Shown: in pieces, positions 52,991-59,779 of the stretch
Layout of the letters: each line of letters opens with the position of its first letter
How positions within the stretch are numbered: the stretch's first letter is position 1
Source: JADFUS01 sp964600025
Lineage (GTDB): Bacteria; Bacteroidota; Bacteroidia; Bacteroidales; Rikenellaceae
Length of the DNA: 64,000 bases
Reading direction: 5' to 3'
NCBI GenBank assembly: GCA_964600025.1
Contig: CAZRHJ010000004.1
Span: forward strand, 14,799-78,798
Notes under the pieces: generated by a model
What the model was told of the DNA's origin: nothing
Seen by the model: only the letters and a program-made list of their open reading frames with translations
Databases searched by the model: none
Made by a program: the position numbers and the translations under genes

Positions 52991-53479
52991 ATGACACTAT
53001 CAATTATAGTAGCCATTGCAAAAAATAGAGCAATAGGCAAAGAAAACCAATTACTTTGGCATATTTCAGAAGACTTAAAACGTTTTAAACGTATAACTAT
53101 GGGTTGCCCAGTTATAATGGGTCGCAAAACATTTGAATCTCTTGGAAGACCTCTGCCCGGCAGAAAAAACATTATAATTACTCGTAACACTTCGCTATGT
53201 TACGAAGATTGTGAGTGTTATGGGTCTATCGAAGAGGCGATAGCATCGTGCAATGACGACAAAGAAGTATTTATCATTGGCGGTGGCGAGATTTACAAAC
53301 AAACCATATCTATTGCCGACAAACTTTATCTGACAGTGGTTCATCATAACTATGATGCAGATACTTTCTTTCCAGAAATAGACCCTATGCAATGGGAGGA
53401 AACAAATTTTGAATCGTTCGAAAGAGGGGAGAAATTTGAATATCCATATTCTTTTATTGACTACACAAGGAGAAAATAA
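52991..53479 (+). CDS. folA: dihydrofolate reductase
   Basis: 162 residues. Reduces dihydrofolate with NADPH. SIIVAIAKNRAIGKENQLLWH at the start (in part), PVIMGRKTFESLGRPLPGR, and IGGGEIYKQT later. It follows thyA with a three-base gap. Confidence 0.97.
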   Translation: MTLSIIVAIAKNRAIGKENQLLWHISEDLKRFKRITMGCPVIMGRKTFESLGRPLPGRKNIIITRNTSLCYEDCECYGSIEEAIASCNDDKEVFIIGGGEIYKQTISIADKLYLTVVHHNYDADTFFPEIDPMQWEETNFESFERGEKFEYPYSFIDYTRRK

Positions 53480-53508
53480 CCTATTACAAACCTAAATAAA
53501 TTTAGAAA

Positions 53509-54591
53509 ATGAAAAGAATTTTATCATTGGTTTTGTTTTTTGCTTTGTCGTCACTAATGGCACAAGCTCAAACAAATGAAGACTTGATGAATGAAATCAA
53601 GAAATTGAGAAGATCTATTTCTGCTCAAAAACACAGCTTTGACGCTGTAATGAAAAAAGTTGATGATGTACTTTGGTTCGACCGTTTGGGCGATATTGCA
53701 CATATCGACAAAATCTTTACAACTGGTCCAGCTCGTCACCGTGAACTAAACCCAACTGGCGAAGGTGCAGGAAATCCTGTGAAAATTTGGTCTTATGTGT
53801 TTATTCCAAAAAGTGTCAAAGAAGGTCAAAAATATCCTTTGATGGTGTATGTACACGGAGGTATACACGGAGATATGAGTACTTATAACACACATATGAT
53901 TCGTGAGCTTATCTCTCAGGAATATGTAGTTGTTGCAACAGATTATCGTGGCAGTATTGGTTATGGCACTTCTTACTATAACAATATTGACTACGGTGGA
54001 CTTGAAAACCAAGACTGTTACGAAGCAAAAGAACGAGTGCTTGAAAACTATTCATCTATCTTAGACCGCAATCGTGTTGGTATTATGGGTTGGAGTCACG
54101 GTGGTATGATTACTCTTATGAACCTTGCAACTTACCAAAACGACTATAAATGTGGTTATGCTGGTGTCCCTGTTTCTGACGTAATTGCACGTTTGGGTTA
54201 CAAACGCCAAAGCTACGAAGATTTATTCTCAACTAAATATCACGTTGGTAAAATCGTTAATGCAGATATTCAAGAATATCGCAGACGCTCTCCTGTATAT
54301 CACGCAGATAAAATCAACACTCCACTTTTGATTTACACTAATACAATAGACGAAGATGTAAACGTTTACGAGGTTGAAAATATGATTAATGCACTTCTTG
54401 CAAAAGGTAAGAAATTTGAATACAAAATTTGGGAAAAAATCCCGGGAGGACACTCATACGACCGTATGGATCACAAAGCAGGTTACGAAATTCGTTACGG
54501 AGTTTACAAATTCCTAAACAAATATCTAAAACCAAACAAAGCATTCAAATCTATCAACGATATGAAAAAAGCTGCTTATAAATTCTATTAA
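53509..54591 (+). CDS. secreted alpha/beta hydrolase, prolyl-oligopeptidase (S9) type
   Basis: 360 residues. Signal peptide MKRILSLVLFFALSSLMAQA. The hydrolase core has YPLMVYVHGGIHGDMSTY (oxyanion region), the nucleophile elbow GWSHGGM with Ser near residue 195, an aspartate in NTIDEDVNVYE and a histidine in GGHSYDR: the intact triad of the S9/dienelactone-hydrolase group. The beta-propeller of true oligopeptidases is missing. A short coiled coil is predicted near 25-45. Probably a periplasmic peptidase or esterase. Has its own terminator. Confidence 0.86.
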   Translation: MKRILSLVLFFALSSLMAQAQTNEDLMNEIKKLRRSISAQKHSFDAVMKKVDDVLWFDRLGDIAHIDKIFTTGPARHRELNPTGEGAGNPVKIWSYVFIPKSVKEGQKYPLMVYVHGGIHGDMSTYNTHMIRELISQEYVVVATDYRGSIGYGTSYYNNIDYGGLENQDCYEAKERVLENYSSILDRNRVGIMGWSHGGMITLMNLATYQNDYKCGYAGVPVSDVIARLGYKRQSYEDLFSTKYHVGKIVNADIQEYRRRSPVYHADKINTPLLIYTNTIDEDVNVYEVENMINALLAKGKKFEYKIWEKIPGGHSYDRMDHKAGYEIRYGVYKFLNKYLKPNKAFKSINDMKKAAYKFY

Positions 54592-54612
54592 TAGGTATTT
54601 ATAAACCATAGC

Positions 54613-54647
54613 AAAACGCCAAACAGTCATAATTGTTTGGCGTTTTT
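54613..54647 (+). terminator. intrinsic terminator of the S9-like gene
   Basis: AAAACGCCAAACA, loop GTCATAAT, TGTTTGGCGTTTT plus T. Confidence 0.88.
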
Positions 54648-54649
54648 AT

Positions 54650-54808
54650 TGTAAGTTTTTTTTGATTTTCCGAAATCTTACAAGCTCCCAATAAACTCGG
54701 ATCTCTTAGGCTATTTTGCATATATAACGTAGCGTACTGGCGTACGTGAAGCAGAGCATCGGCGAAATAGACAAGATAGGCGAGTTTCGTTTTTAGCGGA
54801 CAGTACTA
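54650..54808 (-). repeat. dispersed palindromic repeat, copy K
   Basis: Reverse orientation. ATTTTCCGAAATCTTACAAG, CTCCCAATAAACTCGGATC, CTCTTAGGCTATTTTGC, TAACGTAGCGTACTGGCGTACG, GCATCGGCGAAATAGACAAG and end TTTTTAGCGGACAGTACTA (written in parts). Its right end stops five bases before the stop codon of the next minus-strand gene. The left outer end is replaced by a T-rich stretch. Confidence 0.88.
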
Positions 54809-54813
54809 ATTTT

Positions 54814-55002
54814 CTATAAATCTATATCGGTGTCTGATTCATCTTCAATATAGATGTTTTCTTCAAAATATTTTTTAAACTTCTTTCTGCTCCACAAAAC
54901 AAAATAATCATCATTTTCTTTGCAGTTCTTTCTGCTGGGGCTTTGGTTTTCGCCGCCTGTATAGGTCTTGTTTTCACCTACTGCTTTAATAATTTCTGCC
55001 AT
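54814..55002 (-). CDS. small acidic-tailed protein of unknown function
   Basis: 62 residues from the ATG ending at 55002 (MAEIIKAVGENKTYTGG). Polar; a basic patch WSRKKFKKYF near 40-49 and an acidic tail ending DESDTDIDL. No homologue recognised. It overlaps the 3' end of the other small gene by 17 bases, which supports both being translated. Low confidence because it is short and next to a repeat. Confidence 0.45.
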   Translation of the reverse strand: MAEIIKAVGENKTYTGGENQSPSRKNCKENDDYFVLWSRKKFKKYFEENIYIEDESDTDIDL

Positions 55003-55234
55003 TATATCTATTTTTAATTTTACGTGCATCAAAATCATTTTCTATATCTCTATATAGAGTTTTCAGACCAATATACCCAATATATGTAGGGTTGTAAGTT
55101 GCCAAAACCGATAGTAAGAATATTCCTCTTTTTAATTCTATTTCAATATATCCGTATTCAAGTTCGTTGGCTTCAAAATATTCTTCAAATAAATTCAAAA
55201 TACATTTGTAGTCTTCTTCTGTTATTTTAAGCAT
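54986..55234 (-). CDS. small protein of unknown function
   Basis: 82 residues from the ATG ending at 55234 (MLKITEEDYKCILNLFEEYF). A longer frame reaching 55483 overlaps the divergent membrane gene and has no better start. The predicted make-up is an amphipathic N-terminal helix, then IEIELKRGIFLLSVLATYNP and a basic C-terminus. Family unknown. Forms a two-gene unit with the 62-residue gene. Confidence 0.5.
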   Translation of the reverse strand: MLKITEEDYKCILNLFEEYFEANELEYGYIEIELKRGIFLLSVLATYNPTYIGYIGLKTLYRDIENDFDARKIKNRYNGRNY

Positions 55235-55317
55235 AGGCAAATATCCATATATTTGGTATCGTAAACGAAAATTGGCTGTAAAAAAAATTACAATGAAGGT
55301 TATTAGATAAATTTGTG

Positions 55318-55325
55318 TATATTTG
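55318..55325 (+). promoter_or_regulatory. -7 element before the PAP2-like gene
   Basis: TATATTTG ending 22 nt before the start codon; no convincing -33 TTTG. Confidence 0.45.
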
Positions 55326-55347
55326 TATCTACTAAAATAATAATGAT

Positions 55348-55884
55348 ATGGGTATAATAATAAAATTGTTCTCTCCCGGTTTGCTTTTGTTTTATTTATT
55401 TGCAAGTCTATTGTTTTGCGAAGGATTAATGTATTTTCTTCTTCCGACCGAAAAACTGATAATACTTTCAACTGTATTTGCATTGAATGTGCTTGTGCCT
55501 ATATTCCTCAAACCGCTTTCTCGTAGCACAAAAGTAGTATATGTGCTTTCGGTGTCTTTTCTTTTGGTTTTAAGCACCTACATACTTTCCTACTACATCT
55601 ATTATCCAATAGTTACGTCTATTTATATTATTTCTGTTTTGGTTTTTACGCTTAGATATGCTATTAATGTAGATTATCAAGTTATGGCTATGGCTGCACT
55701 TGCCAGCTATATGTATTATTTGTTTTATGCACAAATATGTTATTGTGCCGTCCCTTTTACTATCATCATTCTTGCAATAGGAGCGGTTTCGGCAATCCGA
55801 TTATACCACAAAAAAACAAGCCCCAAAAATATTCTTTTAGGACTTGTGTTAGGTGTACTTAGCACCTTATTTGTGTTTTTTTAG
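55348..55884 (+). CDS. PAP2-like integral membrane protein without catalytic motifs
   Basis: 178 residues, about six helices. The arrangement, and the C-terminal SAIRLYHKKTSPKNILLGLVLG, recall the last motif of PAP2 phosphatases (R...H...P-x-x-x-x-x-G). However, the KxxxxxxRP and PSGH motifs are absent. Bacteroidetes have a family of such proteins, of unknown role. The stop codon TAG is immediately followed by repeat copy L. Confidence 0.7.
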   Translation: MGIIIKLFSPGLLLFYLFASLLFCEGLMYFLLPTEKLIILSTVFALNVLVPIFLKPLSRSTKVVYVLSVSFLLVLSTYILSYYIYYPIVTSIYIISVLVFTLRYAINVDYQVMAMAALASYMYYLFYAQICYCAVPFTIIILAIGAVSAIRLYHKKTSPKNILLGLVLGVLSTLFVFF

Positions 55885-56037
55885 AACTGTCTGCTAAGCA
55901 CTAAACTCGTCTATCTCGTCTATTTCCGCTATGCTCTTCTTTACGTATGCCTGTACGCTACGTTATGGCTATCAGCGAAATAGCCTAAGAGGTAGGAGTT
56001 TATTAGGAGTTTGTGAAATTTTTACCAGACAGCAATA
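55885..56037 (+). repeat. dispersed palindromic repeat, copy L
   Basis: Directly after the stop codon: AACTGTCTGCTAAGCAC, CTCGTCTATCTCGTCTATTT, central CGTAT-gcct-GTACG (G-U wobble kept), AAATAGCCTAAGAGGTAGGA, end TTTTTACCAGACAGCAATA. Convergent setting: it fills most of the gap to the AraC-type gene. Confidence 0.9.
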
Positions 56038-56051
56038 GTATTTTTTTTGTG

Positions 56052-58169
56052 CTACAATTTATTTTTTGTTTTGCGATATTGTATTGGTGACATTCCTGTT
56101 TTGTCTTTAAATACAGAGTAGAATGAACTTGTTGAGGAGAATCCGCACATTGTAGCTATTTCATTTATCGAAATAGAGTCATATTTTTTGTTGTTTAGTA
56201 GCGAACAACAATATTCAATTCTGTAATTGTTAATTAGTGTTTTGAAATTACACTCAAAATGTTGGTTGATAATATTAGAAATATATTTTGTATTTGTTCC
56301 AATTATCTTAGCCATTTTGTCCAAACTTATTTCAGGGTCGGTATAAATTTGTTCTTTTTCAAAGGATTCAATAATTTTGATAGCTATTTTTTTGTTTTTG
56401 TCCTCTGATGTTTCTGGTGTGTCCTCAGAGAGTTTTTCGTTTAGGTGCTGAATTAATTTTTTGTTAGATATTATTTCTTGTTGGTTGAGGTAAAGTCTAT
56501 TTAGCAAAATCTTAATTCTTTTGTTCTTGCGTAAAGTTATAGCCAAAAACATAATAAACAAAAGCAGAGATATAGTAGAGAATATAATGATAATTCTATC
56601 TCTTTTGATAATGTTTAATTGGTTTTCGATAATAAGGTTTTTTGTATCTGTCTTATATTTCTTATCCAAATCGTTAATTGCAGTTTGTTTTTGTATTTCT
56701 TTCAGCGACAATACTATTTCCGATAAGTTGTCATAGGTCTGTATAATCCCTTTGTTGTTGCCTATTTGTTTGTAGACGCTCAGAATCTTTTTGAGATAAA
56801 GTTTTGAGTTTGCAATACTATACGTTTTGTCAATTTGTTGTTCTGCTTCTTTGAGCGTGTTGTTTGCCAAAACTATATTTTTCTCGTTGGCGTATGCTTG
56901 TGCTTTTAGTATAGTCGAAATTATCTTTTCGTCTTTCGAGGTTTCAGAGTTATTTATGTAATTATCAAGTAGTTTTATTGCCTCTGAACTTTTGCCGATT
57001 ATTTGAGAATAATATTTTCCCAAAACAATGTTTTTTAACTCATCGTTAGATATAGCAATCAAACTATCAACAGTTCTCTTCAAACTATCTGTTTTTTCTT
57101 CGAGTATATCAAAGTTAAGTTTGTTGTGGAGAGTAGTAGATTGAAATGATTTATTATTTAACTCCAAAGCATAATCGTAGGCAATGTTCATATATCTGTT
57201 CGACATATTATAGTCGCTATACATCATATAGAATTTTGCAAGTTCGAGAGATATTGCATAAAGTCCATTTTTGTCATTTGCTTTTCTGAAATTTTCGTAT
57301 GCTTGATTGTTAAACTCAATGGCTTTTTCTATTTCACCTAATTCAGAGTAACAACCAGAAATAATATTAAACAAATAGTTTATTCCAGTTTTTTCTTCTG
57401 ATTTTTGAATTGCATCATAGGATTTTAGGGCGTAATCTATACATTTCTGTTTGTCATAGCGATACGTTGCGTTAGACAAAAACAAATACTCCACATATCT
57501 ATCAAAATTGTTTGAATTCTCTGGGTAAGTTTCAAATTCTTCTATGTATTTTGGTAGTTCTTCCGTATTTGATGTGGACATCAAATATATCATATTTGTA
57601 AGTATGTATCTGTTTGCTATGCTATTTATTGGAAGGTCTTTTTGGTAAAGTTCTTTGAGATATTGTATGCCTTCGTTATACTTATTAGAAAACAAATAGC
57701 AATACATCATTTGTTGAGTACAGTTTTTGAATAAATCCAAGAAATCTTCCTCTCTATTTTTCTCAATAGTTGGAGTTTCGACAGCTTTTTTGAAATTATT
57801 AATTGCTTGTTCGTAGTTTTTTAGATATTGGTAGCTACGAGCCGTAAGCATTTCTTTTTTGCCATTTATTATTTCATATTCAGTATCTTCTTTAAGATTT
57901 TCTTCAAGATATTTTATACATTTCTCGAACTCGTTATTGTTAAAATAAGATAGCCCATAGAATAATTGGCCATAGAAATTATAATATGAATTATTGTCTG
58001 TGGAGTTTATTAATTCAGTTGCACTCTTTCTTAGTTCTTTGAATTTAGATTTATCGTCTTGAACTGTACTGCATTTGTCAAAGATAGCAGTAATGTTCTT
58101 GTTACTTTTGTCGCAGGATACAAATACTGCTCCTACAAATATCATAAATATTACTAAACGTTTTTTCAT
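56052..58169 (-). CDS. TPR / AraC-type hybrid transcription regulator
   Basis: 705 residues. N-terminal hydrophobic signal (MKKRLVIFMIFVGAVFVSC) with a possible lipid cysteine at 19. Then about ten tetratricopeptide-like repeats (30-490), for example KTGINYLFNIISGCYSELGE and NNQAYENFRKANDKNGLYAI. One membrane helix at about 530-552 (IIIIFSTISLLLFIMFLAIT), a short coil, and a C-terminal AraC-family pair of helix-turn-helices at about 605-700 with YISNIINQHFECNFKTLINNYR (in part) and IATMCGFSSTSSFYSVFK. The layout predicts a periplasmic sensor joined through the membrane to a DNA-binding domain. No partner gene is adjacent, so the target is unknown. Confidence 0.88.
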   Translation of the reverse strand: MKKRLVIFMIFVGAVFVSCDKSNKNITAIFDKCSTVQDDKSKFKELRKSATELINSTDNNSYYNFYGQLFYGLSYFNNNEFEKCIKYLEENLKEDTEYEIINGKKEMLTARSYQYLKNYEQAINNFKKAVETPTIEKNREEDFLDLFKNCTQQMMYCYLFSNKYNEGIQYLKELYQKDLPINSIANRYILTNMIYLMSTSNTEELPKYIEEFETYPENSNNFDRYVEYLFLSNATYRYDKQKCIDYALKSYDAIQKSEEKTGINYLFNIISGCYSELGEIEKAIEFNNQAYENFRKANDKNGLYAISLELAKFYMMYSDYNMSNRYMNIAYDYALELNNKSFQSTTLHNKLNFDILEEKTDSLKRTVDSLIAISNDELKNIVLGKYYSQIIGKSSEAIKLLDNYINNSETSKDEKIISTILKAQAYANEKNIVLANNTLKEAEQQIDKTYSIANSKLYLKKILSVYKQIGNNKGIIQTYDNLSEIVLSLKEIQKQTAINDLDKKYKTDTKNLIIENQLNIIKRDRIIIIFSTISLLLFIMFLAITLRKNKRIKILLNRLYLNQQEIISNKKLIQHLNEKLSEDTPETSEDKNKKIAIKIIESFEKEQIYTDPEISLDKMAKIIGTNTKYISNIINQHFECNFKTLINNYRIEYCCSLLNNKKYDSISINEIATMCGFSSTSSFYSVFKDKTGMSPIQYRKTKNKL

Positions 58170-58320
58170 ATTCTCCCCTTATCTTAATAGAATTTATAGA
58201 GCAAAGATAAACTTATTTCCAGAAATACGGCAAAATTTTTTCTTGTTTTTGGAAAAATATGCAAAAAATCTATTTTCAAGAATAAGTAATTACATAAATA
58301 AGAATACTTGTGTATAGCTA

Positions 58321-58350
58321 TTGACAAGAGTTTTTAAAGTTGTAACTTTG
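58321..58350 (+). promoter_or_regulatory. promoter of the candidate small RNA
   Basis: TTGAC at 58321-58325, a 17-nt spacer and TAACTTTG at 58343-58350; start expected near 58355. Confidence 0.55.
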
Positions 58351-58354
58351 AATT

Positions 58355-58487
58355 ACAGAAAAACATTTAAAGTCTTTTAGTTATACCCCTTTGACTAAAA
58401 GTATGGACAAGCCACTGCATATATTCTTGTTTGTTTTTGGGTTGCAGGTAGTTATTCCTTTTAACTAATTGGCTTGTCCTTTTTTTT
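58355..58487 (+). ncRNA. candidate small non-coding RNA, about 130 nt
   Basis: No ORF. A promoter lies directly upstream. Hairpin 1: CTTTTAGT (58374-58381) with ACTAAAAG (58394-58401), loop TATACCCCTTTG. The last domain is closed by a 10-bp perfect stem GGACAAGCCA (58405-58414) with TGGCTTGTCC (58470-58479). It encloses CTGCA/TGCAG and AGTTA/TAACT sub-stems and is followed by eight T. This is either a stand-alone sRNA or a long terminator with leader. It is not tmRNA, SRP RNA or RNase P, since their core motifs are missing; a 6S-like RNA cannot be excluded. Confidence 0.55.
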
Positions 58488-58522
58488 AGAACTATCCGCT
58501 AAAACCCAAACTCTCCTATTTT
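58487..58522 (+). repeat. dispersed repeat, copy M (one end only)
   Basis: TAGAACTATCCGCTAAAACC followed by CAAACTCTCCTATTTTGT matches the left end of the family. The comF stop codon (58516-58518) is inside it. The rest of the element is absent. Confidence 0.65.
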
Positions 58523-59199
58523 GTAAGAGCGAGTGTTGCAACACAAACATAGGTGGTTGGTGATTTTTTGTTTATTTCTTTGACCAGCGATGCAATAGTG
58601 CTACCCGTCGTCGAAACATCATCTACAATTAGTATTTTTTTGTTTTCTAATTCACTGACATTGCATACCGAAAAAATATCTTTTACATTGTTTTGTCTTT
58701 GTTCGTGCGAAAGTTTTGCCTGAGGAGGATTGTTTACTATTCTTTCCACAAGCGTCTCTCTGAGTTCAATACCCAATGTTTCTGCTATTCCTTTGCTAAT
58801 CCAGTATGATTGGTTGTAACCACGTTCTCGTTCTTTGTTTTTGTGAAGAGGTAGTGGAACGATATAATCTATCGAACTGAAATATATAGAATCTTTGAGT
58901 TTTGTTCCAAAATATTTTCCAAATTCTTCGCCCAAATCATATCTGTTTTTGTATTTAATTAAGTGGATTATTTTTTGACTTAATCCATCGTGTTCAAAAT
59001 TTAGCAGAGAGGCTGCATACAATACCGTACACTTGCCTTCAAGTTTTTTGTAAAGCTCGTTGTCAGTTTTGTGCCAGTTATATGTAAGAGGTAAACTTGT
59101 TTGGCATTTTGTGCATATTTTTTGATGTTTTGAGCCTTTTATGGTATCACAAACTGGGCAATAATCTGGAAAAAACAAATGTATAATGTTTTTTAGCAT
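58516..59199 (-). CDS. comF: ComF family phosphoribosyltransferase-like protein
   Basis: About 227 residues from the ATG ending at 59199 (MLKNIIHLFFPDYCPVC). N-terminal zinc-finger region CPVC...CTKC and a C-terminal phosphoribosyltransferase fold with the PRPP motif ILIVDDVSTTGSTI and RERGYNQSYW. ComF homologues act in DNA uptake or purine salvage-like chemistry; the role is not settled. Starts at 59253 or 59337 are open but would run into the next gene's promoter or coding region. Stop codon lies within a repeat fragment. Confidence 0.9.
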   Translation of the reverse strand: MLKNIIHLFFPDYCPVCDTIKGSKHQKICTKCQTSLPLTYNWHKTDNELYKKLEGKCTVLYAASLLNFEHDGLSQKIIHLIKYKNRYDLGEEFGKYFGTKLKDSIYFSSIDYIVPLPLHKNKERERGYNQSYWISKGIAETLGIELRETLVERIVNNPPQAKLSHEQRQNNVKDIFSVCNVSELENKKILIVDDVSTTGSTIASLVKEINKKSPTTYVCVATLALTK

Positions 59200-59312
59200 A
59201 TTCAAAAGTTCTAATTTTGTCAATAATTGTTTTTTTATGTAGTTTTTTTCCATTATTAATAGTATATTTGCTGAATATAATTTTTGATAAAAATAACTAA
59301 AATAATTTAAAA

Positions 59313-59768
59313 ATGGGAAAATATTTTTCAAGAGCATTAAGATATTTTTTATATCTTGTTATAATTTGGGCAGTTGTATTAACATTATTATTAGTAACTG
59401 GTTATGCTTCTGTTGGAGTAAGTGATTTAAACGAACTTTTCGCTTCAAATAATTTTTTGATTTTGGTTGCAGTAGTATTGGTTTTCTCTGCACTTTACCC
59501 AAAATTAGGCTATGTTTACAAAACTATTCCAACTATTTCTAACAGAACCGAAATGGAAGAAATGTTTGAGAAAATCGGTCTTTATAAGTTTTCTGAGCAA
59601 AATGGACTTGTAACTTATCGTTATAAATCTACTTTTCGTCGTGTGATTATGCGTTTTGACGATGAGATAGTTATTCAATTCGGAAATGATTTTGCTATCA
59701 TTGACTGTAACAAATCTATGCTTGCACGTGTGTGGAGAATTATCGAAAACGTATCTACAAACAACTAA
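59313..59768 (+). CDS. two-helix membrane protein, conserved in Bacteroidales (unknown function)
   Basis: 151 residues. Two N-terminal helices (about 10-30 and 47-65), then a soluble domain with MEEMFEKIGLYKFSEQNGLVTYRYKS and RRVIMRFDDEIVIQF. No catalytic motif recognised. TATATTTG lies about 42 bases upstream of the start. It is 11 nt before the S41 protease gene, so the two are presumably cotranscribed. Confidence 0.75.
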   Translation: MGKYFSRALRYFLYLVIIWAVVLTLLLVTGYASVGVSDLNELFASNNFLILVAVVLVFSALYPKLGYVYKTIPTISNRTEMEEMFEKIGLYKFSEQNGLVTYRYKSTFRRVIMRFDDEIVIQFGNDFAIIDCNKSMLARVWRIIENVSTNN

Positions 59769-59779
59769 TTCAGTAGATT

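Noticed and set aside
55235..55483. N-terminal extension of the 82-residue gene to a 165-residue protein
   Set aside because: The extension overlaps the divergent PAP2-like gene and its promoter, and its sequence reads as antisense of a membrane protein.
58355..58487. Assignment of the candidate small RNA to tmRNA, SRP RNA or RNase P RNA
   Set aside because: The tag-peptide frame and tRNA-like ends, the SRP GGAA tetraloop domain, and the RNase P cores are all absent.
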